Both the position numbers and the translations under genes were made by a program. The notes under the pieces were generated by a model. It made no database searches, was not told the DNA's origin, and saw only the letters and a program-made list of their open reading frames with translations. Of a DNA stretch of 64,000 bases, positions 43,692 to 57,080 are shown one piece after another. Within the stretch, counting starts at the first letter, position 1; each line of letters starts with the position of its first letter. Source of the DNA: Spirogloea muscicola (Eukaryota; Streptophyta; Zygnematophyceae; Spirogloeales; Spirogloeaceae); contig WELB01000032.1 in NCBI GenBank assembly GCA_009602725.1, forward strand, positions 298,636 through 362,635. Direction: 5' to 3'.

Positions 43692-46000
43692 ATGGCCAGC
43701 CCCGCCGCGCCTGCGCCGCCGCCGGCGTTCCAGGAGTTCGACTTCGACAGCAGCGCAGCGTGGCTGGAGTACGCGCGCAACCTCACCATCCCGCCCGCCG
43801 CCAACCAGGCCGCGGCGCTGCGCCGCGTGCGCCAGAAGTGGTTCCAGCGTAACGTCGTGAGCCTTCCTCCGAGCCCGCTTCCGTCTCCCCGCACCCCCGC
43901 CTGGTCGACTCTGCGCGTTCACGACGGACCTCCGCTGCTACTTGGCATCCTTAAAGCGTCGTCGCAGCACGTCCTGCGCATGAAGCAGCAGCATGTTGTT
44001 CCACTGCTTTCAGATTGCTCGCTCCTGTCAGCTCCTTCACCTGCCACTTCTGGCTGCACAGGATCCGAGCTTCCAAGTGGATGCGCCGCTCCCGAGCACC
44101 CCCGCCGCAGGCCCGGGCCCAAGCTCTACCTCCGGCACTGGCGCCAGCCCCGGGCCTAATGTCTACCGACGGCCCAGCATGTCCAGGCCTGCCAGCGAAG
44201 CCACAACGAGTAGGGGTCCTGCACCTAGGCTCCATCGACACACTGAAAGTGCTCGCCAATCAGCTCAAGCTGTTGCCATGGCGCTCGCCGTCAAAGGCAC
44301 GCCCTTTCTCAAGCACCTGTGTCTTCGCTGGGCGCGCCCATAGGTGGTGGAGCCTCGCCTGCAGGAGGTGCTGCAAATGCAGGGCGAGGGCCTACGGGAG
44401 GCATGCTGAGCTTCTGGCAGAAGCACAGCAAGACAGCCCTCTTCCTGGCGAACGCTTGGGTGAGGGGCTTGCTGTGACCGCCTGTGCTTGCTCAGTGGCC
44501 TTGCAGCGACGACCTTTTGCACCGCTGCAAACACACGCGGCTTTGCAGTGCATCTGTTGCTTGAGGTGCAGCGAAGCCTGTGCAGGTGCTGGTGATGGCC
44601 GTGGTGCACATCCTCCCCTTCACTCCGCGCAGGCTGTCGCAGCGCGCCTTCCGGTTCTCTCTCCTCGGTTCAGTAGTTGCTGCACTCACCTCTCTGTATA
44701 TCCAGCACGGGGTGAGCTCCCCCAACATTGGATTTTGTGGCCGTGCTGGTTCATTGAGCAGCAGTTGGCTCCATAACTCCGGCAGCCATTAGCTGCGATG
44801 CCTAAAGTACAACTTCCTGGTGATTAGCGCTTATGTAACAACTGGTGATGAGGGTTTATGTACAACGAAAAGGGATGACACACTGTAAATGATGTGTGTT
44901 CTCCCTTGAAAGCAGCCCCTATACTACTGAAGATGCTGCTCAGCGTCAAGACAGTGACAGCTTGTGCTCGCTGCTGGCTGAGCGCATGTGCAGCTTCCTG
45001 CAGCACTGCAGCTGGAGGCGCTTAGAGCCTGGCTGCAGCGCGCCTCCTCCAGTGGTGACCTCATTCAGCTGCTGCACTCAATCATCTTCCTATCTTCCCC
45101 TATGCCGCTTCAATGTGAGCTTTCTCTACCCTTGACTGAGCAATATCGGCCACATTGCCTGGACAAGAAACAAGCTACGAGATTGGGGACCTTACTTATG
45201 AATTAGGACTCTTGCTCTTATTGCTCCTGGTTGCAGTGGCTCTGTTGCCTTGCGCAAGTGCAGCTCTGCTTCAGGCGGCATCCCACCTTCGCACTCAGTT
45301 CAGTGCCACACAAATATACCGGTATTGCAATAGCACAGCTTTACCATCACAATGTCTAAGAGTTGTGCTTATTGATGTGGCCTTTCTGGGCATCAGGGTG
45401 ATGATGAGACACGAGCCAGCTACCAAGCAGTGTGACCGTCTCGTGTTGCTCTTGCCAAGCAGGACATACCTTGCTGGCCCATGCATGTGGTTACAACAAA
45501 ATGCCAATCAGGTGCAACAGTTCGCAGCTTCAACGGCCCTTGGCCTTGGCTTTCTTCTCATATTCCTCCTTTTCACGTAAGGCTCTTGGCCCTTGTCTGA
45601 GGTCCTGGACGGCCATTGTGTGTCAAAGGGAGCTGAGTCCTGCCTTCTCTGAGCTCTTGCTCCTTTCTGACCAAGCAATCTCCTCGATGGCAGGCCCAAT
45701 CGAAACTTCCTCCAAGTAATTCTGTACTGGCAGGTGAGCTCCATTCCTGCATGCTTACCCTCAACAGTGGTCTCTTTAAGTTGAACACGGCAGCAAGAGG
45801 ATGGCAATGCTGAGCCTGTTTTTTATGTGGCGCCATGGCAGCTCCTCAGGCTGCAGTACCATGCTCCAAGCACTGCAGCACGGCAGCGGCAGGCATGGCA
45901 GGTCGTAGGACAGCAGGTCGAGCCTCTACTGCACCGGTTTATTCCAGCAGTTCTCCCGCTCCTTGCCAGAGCCAAGGCCTGGTTCACCACTCCACGTTGA
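43692..46000 (+). CDS. Multispan ER-type membrane protein, plant At3g02420/TMEM33-like
   Basis: Recognisable exons: 43692-43853 (FQEFDFDSSAAWLEYARNLT, RVRQKWFQRN), 44062-about 44300 (DPSFQVDAPLPSTP, Ser/Pro/Ala-rich), about 44,310-44,458 (MLSFWQKHSKTALFLANAW), about 44,587-44,709 (VLVMAVVHILPFTPRRLSQR, LYIQHG), about 45,020-45,112 (ALRAWLQRASSSGDLIQLLH), about 45,235 onward (ALLPCASAALLQAASHL), about 45,507-45,579 (VQQFAASTALGLGFLLIFLL), about 45,692-45,733 (NFLQVILYWQ) and 45,839-46,000 (LLRLQYHAPSTAARQRQAWQ to stop). Four or more hydrophobic segments are seen. The order matches a plant membrane family often mislabelled as a dihydroflavonol reductase, and resembles TMEM33/Pom33 proteins of the ER and nuclear envelope. 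Exon 2/3 and the 45,235-45,510 joins are unsettled. Confidence 0.75.
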
Positions 46001-47397
46001 ATCATCTCATATGTACTGCACCCAATGTATCTGCCTGAGCTTGATGTGCTCCAAAGCAAAGACAGCTTGGACTGCACCAAGACATGTCAGACACATGCAC
46101 CTCAATAAGATGCTGACCAGCTGAGATACCCCTGATCACTTGAACCTAGAGGCTAGCACAATCCATCAGTGGCTTGAGTGCACTCTCACGGTGAGATGTG
46201 CAGCTCCCTCTGCAGTGGACTGCAGGCCACTGCTCAATCGCCTCAGGTTAAGGTCTAGCATTGGGTGCATTACGTGCAGCTCAGAAGATGACACATTGTC
46301 CAGCAGGGTCAGCTTCCGCGCATGCGACTCCATCCAAGGGCCGCAACCTGTTCTGTATAGGACAAGTCCAGAATTCTCTCATGCGTGTTGAGCCATCTAT
46401 TATTGGGCCATCTGTCAACAACCTGGGGCTATGGTCCATGGTACATGTTGCACCGAGTACCAACATCATTCATCAAGTTCTCCTGTCTAGTGCCTCGCTG
46501 AGATTGATAACGCATAAACAATTGCACCACTGCTACCTGTTGTATACAATCACATGGACATTGCTGGTCCTAATTGTGGTTGGCTCCAACCACATGAGAA
46601 CTAGGCAGAGGCTCAACTAAGGCAGTGAGCCACAGCTTACAACCACTGTACACACTTATGCTAATTTGGATTGTTGGCGTATGTCGTGGTCCCAACCTCA
46701 TATGGCATTGTCCTCACAAGATCAATGAGGAGATGTCACCTCCAAGCTAAGCAGTGCCATGATCAGTACCTGAATCACTTCATGTGACTTACTTTCTCCC
46801 TCTTTGCACTAGTCGGCCGAATTGTCCATATTGCTGTTCAAACATCAACATCTACAAATAACAATGTCTACCAACTATTGTCTTCGTACATCGGAGTGCA
46901 GTGGGGTAACGCCGACGTTGCAGAGTATGAAGTGGATTGGAAGCATGTATCTGATTGCTTAAGCTTGTTCGAGATGGGCGTGGTTTTCACCGCCGTCGGA
47001 CATGCGCAGGCAAGATTGGTCGTCACTTGACTCGCAAGGACCTGCTGGGCCCTAATACCAACACAACCAGGAAGGTCTTAGCAGGAGAGCATGCAGCTGG
47101 AGACAGCGCTCTCCAATGGAGTTGCCTACTATAAGGTGCAGAGGTGATTCAAGAAGGCATGGGTGTAATAAAGCCATGCGCGCACCACTCATCTACAAGC
47201 AATACAAGGTGGTTGTCACTCACCGAATGCCAGGCAACTGTCAGATGGCAAGGGCAGTGCCCCCAGGCGTGCCTCATGGTGATACTGATGATCCCAGAGT
47301 TGCTTCCGCAGCAGCTACCAAATGGACCTTTCCTGCCCATCCAGTGACTACTCAATCAAGCACGTCCTCCACCTGTTACTTCCCACAGTGTCGTGCT
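46001..47397. other. Intergenic region, convergent gene ends
   Basis: About 1.4 kb between the membrane-protein gene (+) and ELP3 (-). No convincing exon, repeat family member or RNA gene was found. Confidence 0.5.
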
Positions 47398-50087
<2,690 letters not shown>

Positions 50088-50432
50088 GGCGCACGGCCCG
50101 CGCCGCGGCGCCCGCAGCTGCGCCTCCTGCGGCGCTCCTCAGCCGCCGCCTCGGCTTCGCCGTCGTCCGCCGGCCCGGCACAACTCCCCGCCTCCGCCGG
50201 TGCGCCGCCCACCGGAACCCCCCATGGCTCCACCTCTCATCAAGGCCCTCACTCCCGAGCTCCGCGCTTGCGCCGGCTTGGCGTGAGGGCCTTCAGCCAG
50301 CCCGTTGAGCTGGCCGCCCATTGACATGCACGCCTCGACCAGACCGGACTCCGCACCCCCGGGTGCGCCGAACGCCGGCCAGGCTGCTCGCGCCCAGCCG
50401 CTGAACTGTCGAGCGAGCCCCTCCTCCGGCAG

Positions 50433-51854
50433 ATGGCCCTGCTCGCCGGCTGTTCGTGAACCACACCATCTACAAGGGCAAGGCAGCTCTGGCCATGCAC
50501 CCCATCCAACCCGTGTACCGGCTCCTGGAGGTGGGTGGCGGCTACTCCCCATGGGTGGCGGCTACTCTTCAGAGAGGCCAGCACTCCTTGAGCTGCCCCG
50601 CTGTGTATCTGCATCGTACCCGTTGCTCATACCTGCTGCGGTCTCTGTGGGGGCTTTGGCGCTCAGAACAACAGCGCGACTGTCCACAGAGAAGGCTCCC
50701 TCTTCCTCGAATTTGCTCCAGCAATGGCACTACGCGAGTATGACTGGAGCAGGAAGCAGGTAGGTCGCCCATGACCGAGAGCAGCGCTGCATGCACTCGT
50801 CTGAACGTCCAGAGCCCGCTTGTGTCATGCAGGCAGCTTGCGTGCACTTTATTTCTAGCCTTGGTTGATGCAATTATTTACTTGCCCTGTGTGCAGACGT
50901 TTGCACTGTCCATCACAGAAATTGGGCACCTCCTGTGCCTCACGCCAGACGGCTCGTGCGAGTTTTATCACGACCCGAACAAGGGCAAGAGGTGTTGCAT
51001 CTTCCTGGTGATCCCTCTCAACTACTAGCAGCTGCTTTGACCAGGATCGCATGTGCTGCTCTCACAGCACCCTGTCCCTCAGTCCTAGTATGTGAAATCA
51101 GCAGAGACGACGTGGGGCTTCACTGCTTGCCTAAAGTCTCAAGGATCTGTATACTAGTTGCAGCAAGGCTGACAACTGAACTGTGTACCTGCCTGTTTCG
51201 GTTGTCATCAGGGAAGATGACCTGCACGTTTTGCCTGTGCAGTGAGGAGGGCAAGATCAGAAAAGTGCTGAGGATAGAACCGGCGCCAGATGGTGGAACA
51301 TATTTCTTCAACCTAAGTATTCGTCTTCTTCGACCTAAGTATCCGTCAAGACAGCTGCTTATGGCTGATGCTGGAGCTTAGTTGTACAAATCTTCAGTCA
51401 CACGCCTGAACGCCTGCTGAGATGCTCATGGCCTTGCGGATTGGCAATCTGTGACACTGCTTCTGATTGCCTGTGACATGTGCGCAGATGTAAGAAACCA
51501 GCTCAGTGGCATTGATGAGAGAATTGGTCTGCCCATTCTTCATGCCGAATTTGCTGTGATGCGAACTGCAATGAATGTGAGTTGCATGCCCCTTGTAACA
51601 TATGGTCAGTGCCCATGTTATCCATTGCGCTGCTATCAGCATACTAGACTTGCAAGTTGTTAGTAAGTTCATCTTTGTGGTTCATTATTGGGCTGCACTC
51701 CTTGCATCCTCTCACACAAATTGGTGGGATGTGACAGTTTGTTCTTCCCTACCTTATGGGCTGGCATGCTTTGGTCGACCCTACAGCGCTGAATCTTTTG
51801 GCATTTCATCACAATTCCCCAGATGGATTGCGAGACGACGAGTTTGACTTCTGA
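50433..51854 (+). CDS. WHY: Whirly single-stranded DNA-binding protein
   Basis: Phase-consistent exons: 50433-50530 (RLFVNHTIYKGKAALAMHP), 50667-50759 (HREGSLFLEFAPAM, REYDWSRKQ), 50897-50991 (TFALSITEIGHLLCL, GSCEFYHDPNKGK), 51243-51316 (EEGKIRKVLRIEPAPDGGTY), 51488-51576 (GIDERIGLPILHAEFAVMRT). The KGKAAL motif is the hallmark of Whirly proteins, needed for 24-mer assembly on ssDNA. Whirlies act in plastid, mitochondrial or nuclear genome stability. The last exon is less sure: FIFVVHYWA fits the usual hydrophobic end, and a final PDGLRDDEFDF before TGA at 51,852-51,854 would be an acidic-aromatic tail like that of plant Whirlies. The N-terminal targeting region lies upstream (about 50,224-50,420, Ala/Pro/Arg-rich) but its start is not fixed. 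Confidence 0.9.
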
Positions 51855-52312
51855 CTGTCTTGAGCACACAGTAGCAATAATTTGAGACCTGTCAACTAGC
51901 TTTTACCATTTTTGCTCAGGACAATAGACTAAGCACATGTACAGATTAAACCATGCACCGAATAAAGCATCTGAAAATTATTAGCTGCTGCCAGATCAAC
52001 ATCAAGGGCCATTTCAAGATTGAGAGAATCAGTCCTTCAAGATCGAGGTGCCATGCGGCATGCTTGCAGCTCATGTTCTATACAAACGGTTGCATCAGCA
52101 AGCAATGATGGATGTGAGTGACTTGGTATCGAAGCTACCAGCCTAAGGTGGTCACTTCTGCATTCAAGGGTACTACTCCTTTAGACAAAAAGGGCCATCG
52201 TTGCTTGTTGACCTTGGATGCTGAGGGATTGTCTGAAGATCCCAGTGCTGCTTCGACCTTGCAATTCTAAGTAACCTAAGTTGCAGTGTACAAGGGTTGT
52301 TGCTTCCTACTT
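51855..52312. other. Convergent Whirly/SDR interval
   Basis: About 460 bases between convergent genes, AT-richer than coding sequence. Nothing recognised. Confidence 0.5.
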
Positions 52313-54227
52313 CTAGGCTTGGACTGGCAACAGATGGCCCTGTGCTTGCGATGCCCCAACCTGTAAGAGGATCAACAGGTGGCTTACTCGTCCTTCCTCG
52401 ATGAAAGCTGCACAAAAGGCAAGAGTAGTATCAGTCATGCTGCAACTACATGTGCTGCACGTTCTCTGCTTCAGCATATCTTGCATAACATGAGGGCTGC
52501 AAAGACGACCTGTGCAGTTGCGCGGGAGCCCCAAAGCTTAGGAATGAGATTGGCGACGGCTCGAGAAGGGGGTTGCCTCATCAACAGCACGCGTTGGGTC
52601 CAATCCATCAGCTCCGGGGTGAGCAGTCGATATGGTAGCCAAGTCGCATACCAGGCAGGCACCACAACATAATGCTTGCGTTGCAATGACTGCTCTACCA
52701 AGGAAGCTGCAGCTGTGTCTGTAGCCATCATCGGCCACCACTTTGGTATATGATCCTGAGTAGCAATCCAACAAGAGCACAAGTCGATCAGAATCATCTG
52801 CAGCTGTGACGAAAAGGCTGTTGGGACTGATGCGCTTGCTTGGAGGCACCTGACTTACAGGGGGGGCTCGGCTTGTCAACTCGGACGTGATAAACCCTGG
52901 CAGTAAGATGGTAATAGCTATATCTGCACCAATTGGCTCTGCTCGAAGAGTGTCATAGAACTGAATGAGACCTGCCTTCACTGCCTGATAATCAAAAGAA
53001 TGCATCAATGTCAATCCCTGGCCAATTCTGGGCTCAGCTCAACGTGGACACAAGCAAGAAGTGGTCGGTCTGAACTTGCAACCACATTGTGCACGCAGAC
53101 AGACTTTGTGGTCTCACGTTGTACAGAGACTGGCGAGGCATGGTAGTAAAACCTCCCACAGATGCCGTCACAACAACCTGTCCTCTGACTTTCCGAAGGT
53201 GTGGCAAAGCATACATGGTAGGAAGTATATTTCCCCACAAGTCGACATCCTGGAATAAGCTCACGCGCAAACAGAGCAACTTAATTGCTGAGAAAGAAGG
53301 TGCACATGCTACTTCTGTTTTCATGGCAGGCTCAAGAGCCTAGTACATGAAGGCAAAGTGGAGGTCCTGATTGTCAGGACTTGAATAGACGGGCAGGCGG
53401 GTCCAGTGAGCTGTTTTGGTCAACAATATGACAAAACGAGAGGCCAAAGCTGGAGTCCAGCAGCTTTTACCACTGTCTTTTGGAAGTCTTCCACGTCCTT
53501 ATAGTCTTCAAAGAGGCCACTCTCTCCTGTCCCTGCATTGTTCACCAGCACATCCACTGGCAGGCGACCGCACAGAAGTGAGAGTTACAATCATATGAGA
53601 GCATCATCGCATCTTTTCAACGAACAGATCTTCAATTGCCTTCCTGTGACGCACAAGGAGTGCGAAACAGACATCGATTGAAGTGATGGAGCGATGTCTC
53701 GATGATGGACCGGCAGTCCGACTCCTTTGAGACATCGGCCTTGCAGACAACAGCAGAAGGGGATCCAAGTTGCTGGCAGTGTTCAGCCACTTCCTGGAGC
53801 TTCTCCAGCCTCCGTGCTGCAAGTACTAGCTTCGCTCCTCGCTTTGCGTATTCGTAGGCCATACCCTACAAGGAGACACCACCCAGTTCAGTGGCTACCA
53901 TTGTCACGTATCATGGGGTTGAGAGAAGTGGACCTTGTGACAGTGAGCCACCTTCAAATGAAGACGAATTTGGTTAGTCCAGCAGGAGGAAAAGGCTCCT
54001 CCTGCTGGACGATAAGGAAGAACGGAGGGGGAAGGGCTGAGCGACACCTTGCCGATTCCGGATGATGCGCCGGTGATGGCTACGACCTTGCCGCGGATGT
54101 CGGTGAGGGCGCCTCCGAAGAGCCAGGTGGCGAAGCCGAAGAGCCACGAGGCGAAGGCCACAGGCAGGAGCAGGGCTAGGAGCAGCGGGAGCAGGGTGGC
54201 GTCCAGGAGGAGCGAGAGGAGCGCCAT
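52313..54227 (-). CDS. Short-chain dehydrogenase/reductase, membrane-anchored (DHRS7-like)
   Basis: Seven phase-consistent minus-strand exons: 54048-54227, 53673-53865, 53471-53556, 53118-53249, 52859-52984, 52510-52755, 52313-52360; 336 residues. The N-terminus is a long hydrophobic anchor (LLLDATLLPLLLALLLPVAF). The Rossmann motif is TGASSGIGKGMAYEYAKRGA, then LDVLVNNAG, the catalytic Ser region VVVTASVGGF, and Y-x3-K as YNAVK formed across an intron. LLPGFITSELTS and DHIPKWWPMMATDTAA follow. This resembles DHRS7/11-beta-HSD-like ER reductases; the substrate is unknown. If the last splice is not used the protein ends at 52,471 with a few different residues. Two neighbouring reading frames overlap exon 6, so its end is the least sure. 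Confidence 0.9.
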
Positions 54228-54329
54228 GGCGGACGGGCCCGGCGACCGGCAGCGGCGGAGGGCCGGGGGGGGGCGGAGTGGGGGCTTGCCTGCGCTGGAG
54301 CATGCATGTGAGCTCGGGCCAGCCGAGGC

Positions 54330-55420
54330 TGGTAGCTCAGCAGCGCCTTCATTTCGTATCTTTGGGCTGGCCCCTCACTGCCATTGCCTTACATTGGAAG
54401 AGCTGTTCCTTTCTTTCTTGGGGGCGGTTCCCGTTTCCCGCGTCACACTGTTACTTTAGCCATCTTAGCATAGGGCTTCATTTCATGTAGCCCCACATTT
54501 TGCATTGTTTCTCCCTTGTATTAGCTTGAAAGAAACAATGTATTAGCTTGAAATGGCCATCCTTTTTTTTCATTCGCACTGCGCGCCTTCTCTCTTCCTT
54601 CTCCGTCATTTTGGCCCCTTCGAACCTTTGTCAATGCTTTTCGGGCTGGCTTCTCACAGCCCTTGCCCCCGTTGGAAGTCACTTCTCTTTCCCTTGGTAG
54701 CACAGAGAGGGAAGGGCTCGCCCACTGAGGATAGGGGCTGGAAAAGCCAGCCCAAAAAAGAATGAACAAAGTACGAGAAGGGGGCCAGGGAAGCGCTAAG
54801 GAAAACAAGCACAACAAGCACAACAACACACGCAGCTACGTATCACTCAGTAACCCCTGCTAAGCAGAGAGGAAGAAGTGGCTCTCCCAATGGGGCCAAG
54901 GGCTGTGAGAAGCCAGACCGAAAAAAATTGACAAAAGGTTCGAAGGAGCCGAATGACGGAGGGGGGTAGCCAGGTAACGAAGCGGTTGGAGCAGCTGAGA
55001 CACCGAAACCCTTGTGCTGTGCTTCTCATTGTGACGGCGGCTTGCCCGCGTCGGGCCACCTAGGCAAGCCTCCAAGTGGCGGCGCCCGGGCTCCACTCCC
55101 CGCCCTGTCGCCGCGTGGCGGCACGAGGCCCCCTGATACTCTTTTTCTCTTTCCGCTTTATGTAGCCCAACTTTTTACATTGGCTTTTTGCCTAAACGGT
55201 GCATCGGCTAAACCTGGCCACCCTCGTTTCATGAGCACTGCGCGCCTTCTCTCTTTACCTGCCTGGAGGAAGGCGCGTTTTCTGCCTAAACAGCGTATTG
55301 GCCTCAAATGGCCTCCCTTCCATTCCATGCGCACGGGGCGCCTTTCTCTGACGCACCAGGCCGCCCTCTTTCCTAGACTATGGGTCCGTCATGAACACCT
55401 GTATGCATCTGGCTGGCCTT
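54330..55420. mobile_element. Mixed-orientation LINE tails
   Basis: + strand tails at 54,360-54,420, 54,615-54,690 and 55,400-55,440, several joined to the GCGCACTGCGCGCCTT module (54,575, 55,230, 55,330). Reverse tails at 54,712-54,880 include GTACGAGAAGGGGGCCAGGG and the CCCCTGCTAAGCAG coding end. GC-rich single-copy sequence at 55,020-55,140 separates them. Confidence 0.75.
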
Positions 55421-55539
55421 TTACAGCCGCTCTTTTAATACCAGCAGCCGCATACCTTTTTTCCCCTTTCCTCCCGCGCTCAGTTCTTCCTGCGGACCTT
55501 ATTCCTTTGTGGCCTTTGAGGCCGCTGCTTAGCTCGTAG

Positions 55540-56150
55540 TTTAGAAGAAGTGGCTCTCCCAATGGGGGCAAGGGCTGTGAGAAGCCAGCCCGAAAAGAAT
55601 TGACAAGGTTCGAAGGGGCCAATAGCTGTGAGAAGCCAGCCCGAAAAGAATTGACAAGGTTCGAAGGGGCCAATAGTTTGGCCCCTTCGAATCGGGAGAG
55701 CCAGTTCTTCTTCTTCTTTCTTCTTCTTCTTCTTTGAGGCGAGTGAGGCTTCCTCTCGCTGCGGCCTCCGGCTTTCGTCAGGGGGATAGTTTACCGGCAG
55801 CTAGTCTGTCGGATGTGAGGCTCCTCACTCGTAACTACTAAGCGGTCCATCCTCCCCCGTTCTGCCATAGCCTCGTCAGGCCCCGCAGTCGCTGCTTAGC
55901 TCGTAGTTTGGCCCCTTCGAACCTTGTCAATTATTTTCGGGCTGGCTTCTCACAGCCCTTGCCCCCATTGGGAGAGCCACTTCTTCCTCTCTTCGCAGGA
56001 TTCTCGCTTCTTCGACACGCTACCTTGGCTGCTAGCTTCCACAGCTGTTTACTTTTCTTGCATTGAGACCCTTCGGACGTTGACCACTCTTTTCGGGCTG
56101 CCCTTGTTTGCGGAAAAGAGAGAAAGCTCTTCAGCTTTGCTATGCCTCCC
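55540..56150. mobile_element. Head-to-head LINE tails forming a palindromic junction
   Basis: Two minus-strand tail copies in direct repeat (55,545-55,622 and 55,626-55,673) meet a + strand copy at 55,678. TTCGAAGGGGCCAA and its exact reverse complement flank a TAGT spacer (55,660-55,691). The + strand tail ends in a long CTT/TTC run (55,701-55,733). A further + strand C-terminal piece and tail follow at 55,740-55,990. Confidence 0.85.
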
Positions 56151-56224
56151 AACATCGTGGAGAGAAGGGGCTCTTCAACGAAAGCTTGGAAAAGCAGTGC
56201 TTCCAAACAGCTCTTTCGTAAGGT

Positions 56225-56515
56225 GACGGCTGTCCAGCCCAAGAAGAGAAGAAAGGGCTCGCCCATCCCTTTGAGGATTGGGGCTGGACATGGAAATGGA
56301 AAGAAGAGAAGAAGGGCCCCGCCCATTGAGGATAGGGGCTGGAAAAGGCCAGCCCAAAAAAGAATGAGCAAAGGACGAGAAGGGGCCAGGGGAAGCACTA
56401 AGAACAACGAGCACAAAAATGAAACGAAGCAGCTACGAAGCACTCAAAAACCCCTGCAAGAAGAGAACCCCCCAAGCGGGGCGAGGGCTGTGAAGACTCA
56501 GCCAACAAAATAATT
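56225..56515 (-). mobile_element. Minus-strand LINE tails
   Basis: Reverse copies of subfamily B tail: GGGCTCGCCCAT then GGGGCTGG...AGCCCCAAT variants at 56,250-56,300 and 56,320-56,365 with AGAATGAGCAAAGGACGAGA and the coding end CACTCAAAAACCCCTGC, then a piece to 56,515 joined to GC-rich unique sequence. Confidence 0.75.
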
Positions 56516-57080
56516 AACAAATGTCCAATCTCGGCAGCAGCCTCCTCGCTTCCTGCCACGCCTCGCCCGTCGCGCACTCCCTTCCTCCCGCCGTCGCCGC
56601 CGCGGCGGCGACGGCGGCAGGCCCGGCAGCCGCGCCCGCGCCCGGGCCGGGCCCCCCCCTCTAGCGGGAGGCCCGGAGCGGAGCCCTGCTCGGATGACGC
56701 GGGAGATCGTGCGCACCCCCGGCCTTGCGCATGGCGATGGCGATGACGGTGTCAGCGGCGGGGATCGTCCCGGTGCGTGACCAGCACCTGGCGCTTGAGT
56801 CTGGAGCTCCGCCGGCACTGCAGTCTAGCGCGCTGGCTTGCGAGCAGCAGTGCGGACGATCCTCAGGCTGCAGCTGCAGACTGAGGATTCCGACCTCGTC
56901 AGACCAGCTCAATCACCGCCATATGCCGCGGGCAGCGCGGCGCGCGGCCGGGCTTTGCACAGCCTGCTCGAGCCATCTATCCAGCGCGCCAGGCTCGCTG
57001 CTACCCGATGCCACTCGGCCATTACCTGTGCGACCTTCCTGAGCTTGCCTTCCGGCTCTGTCGCCTGTGCGGCGGCAGAC

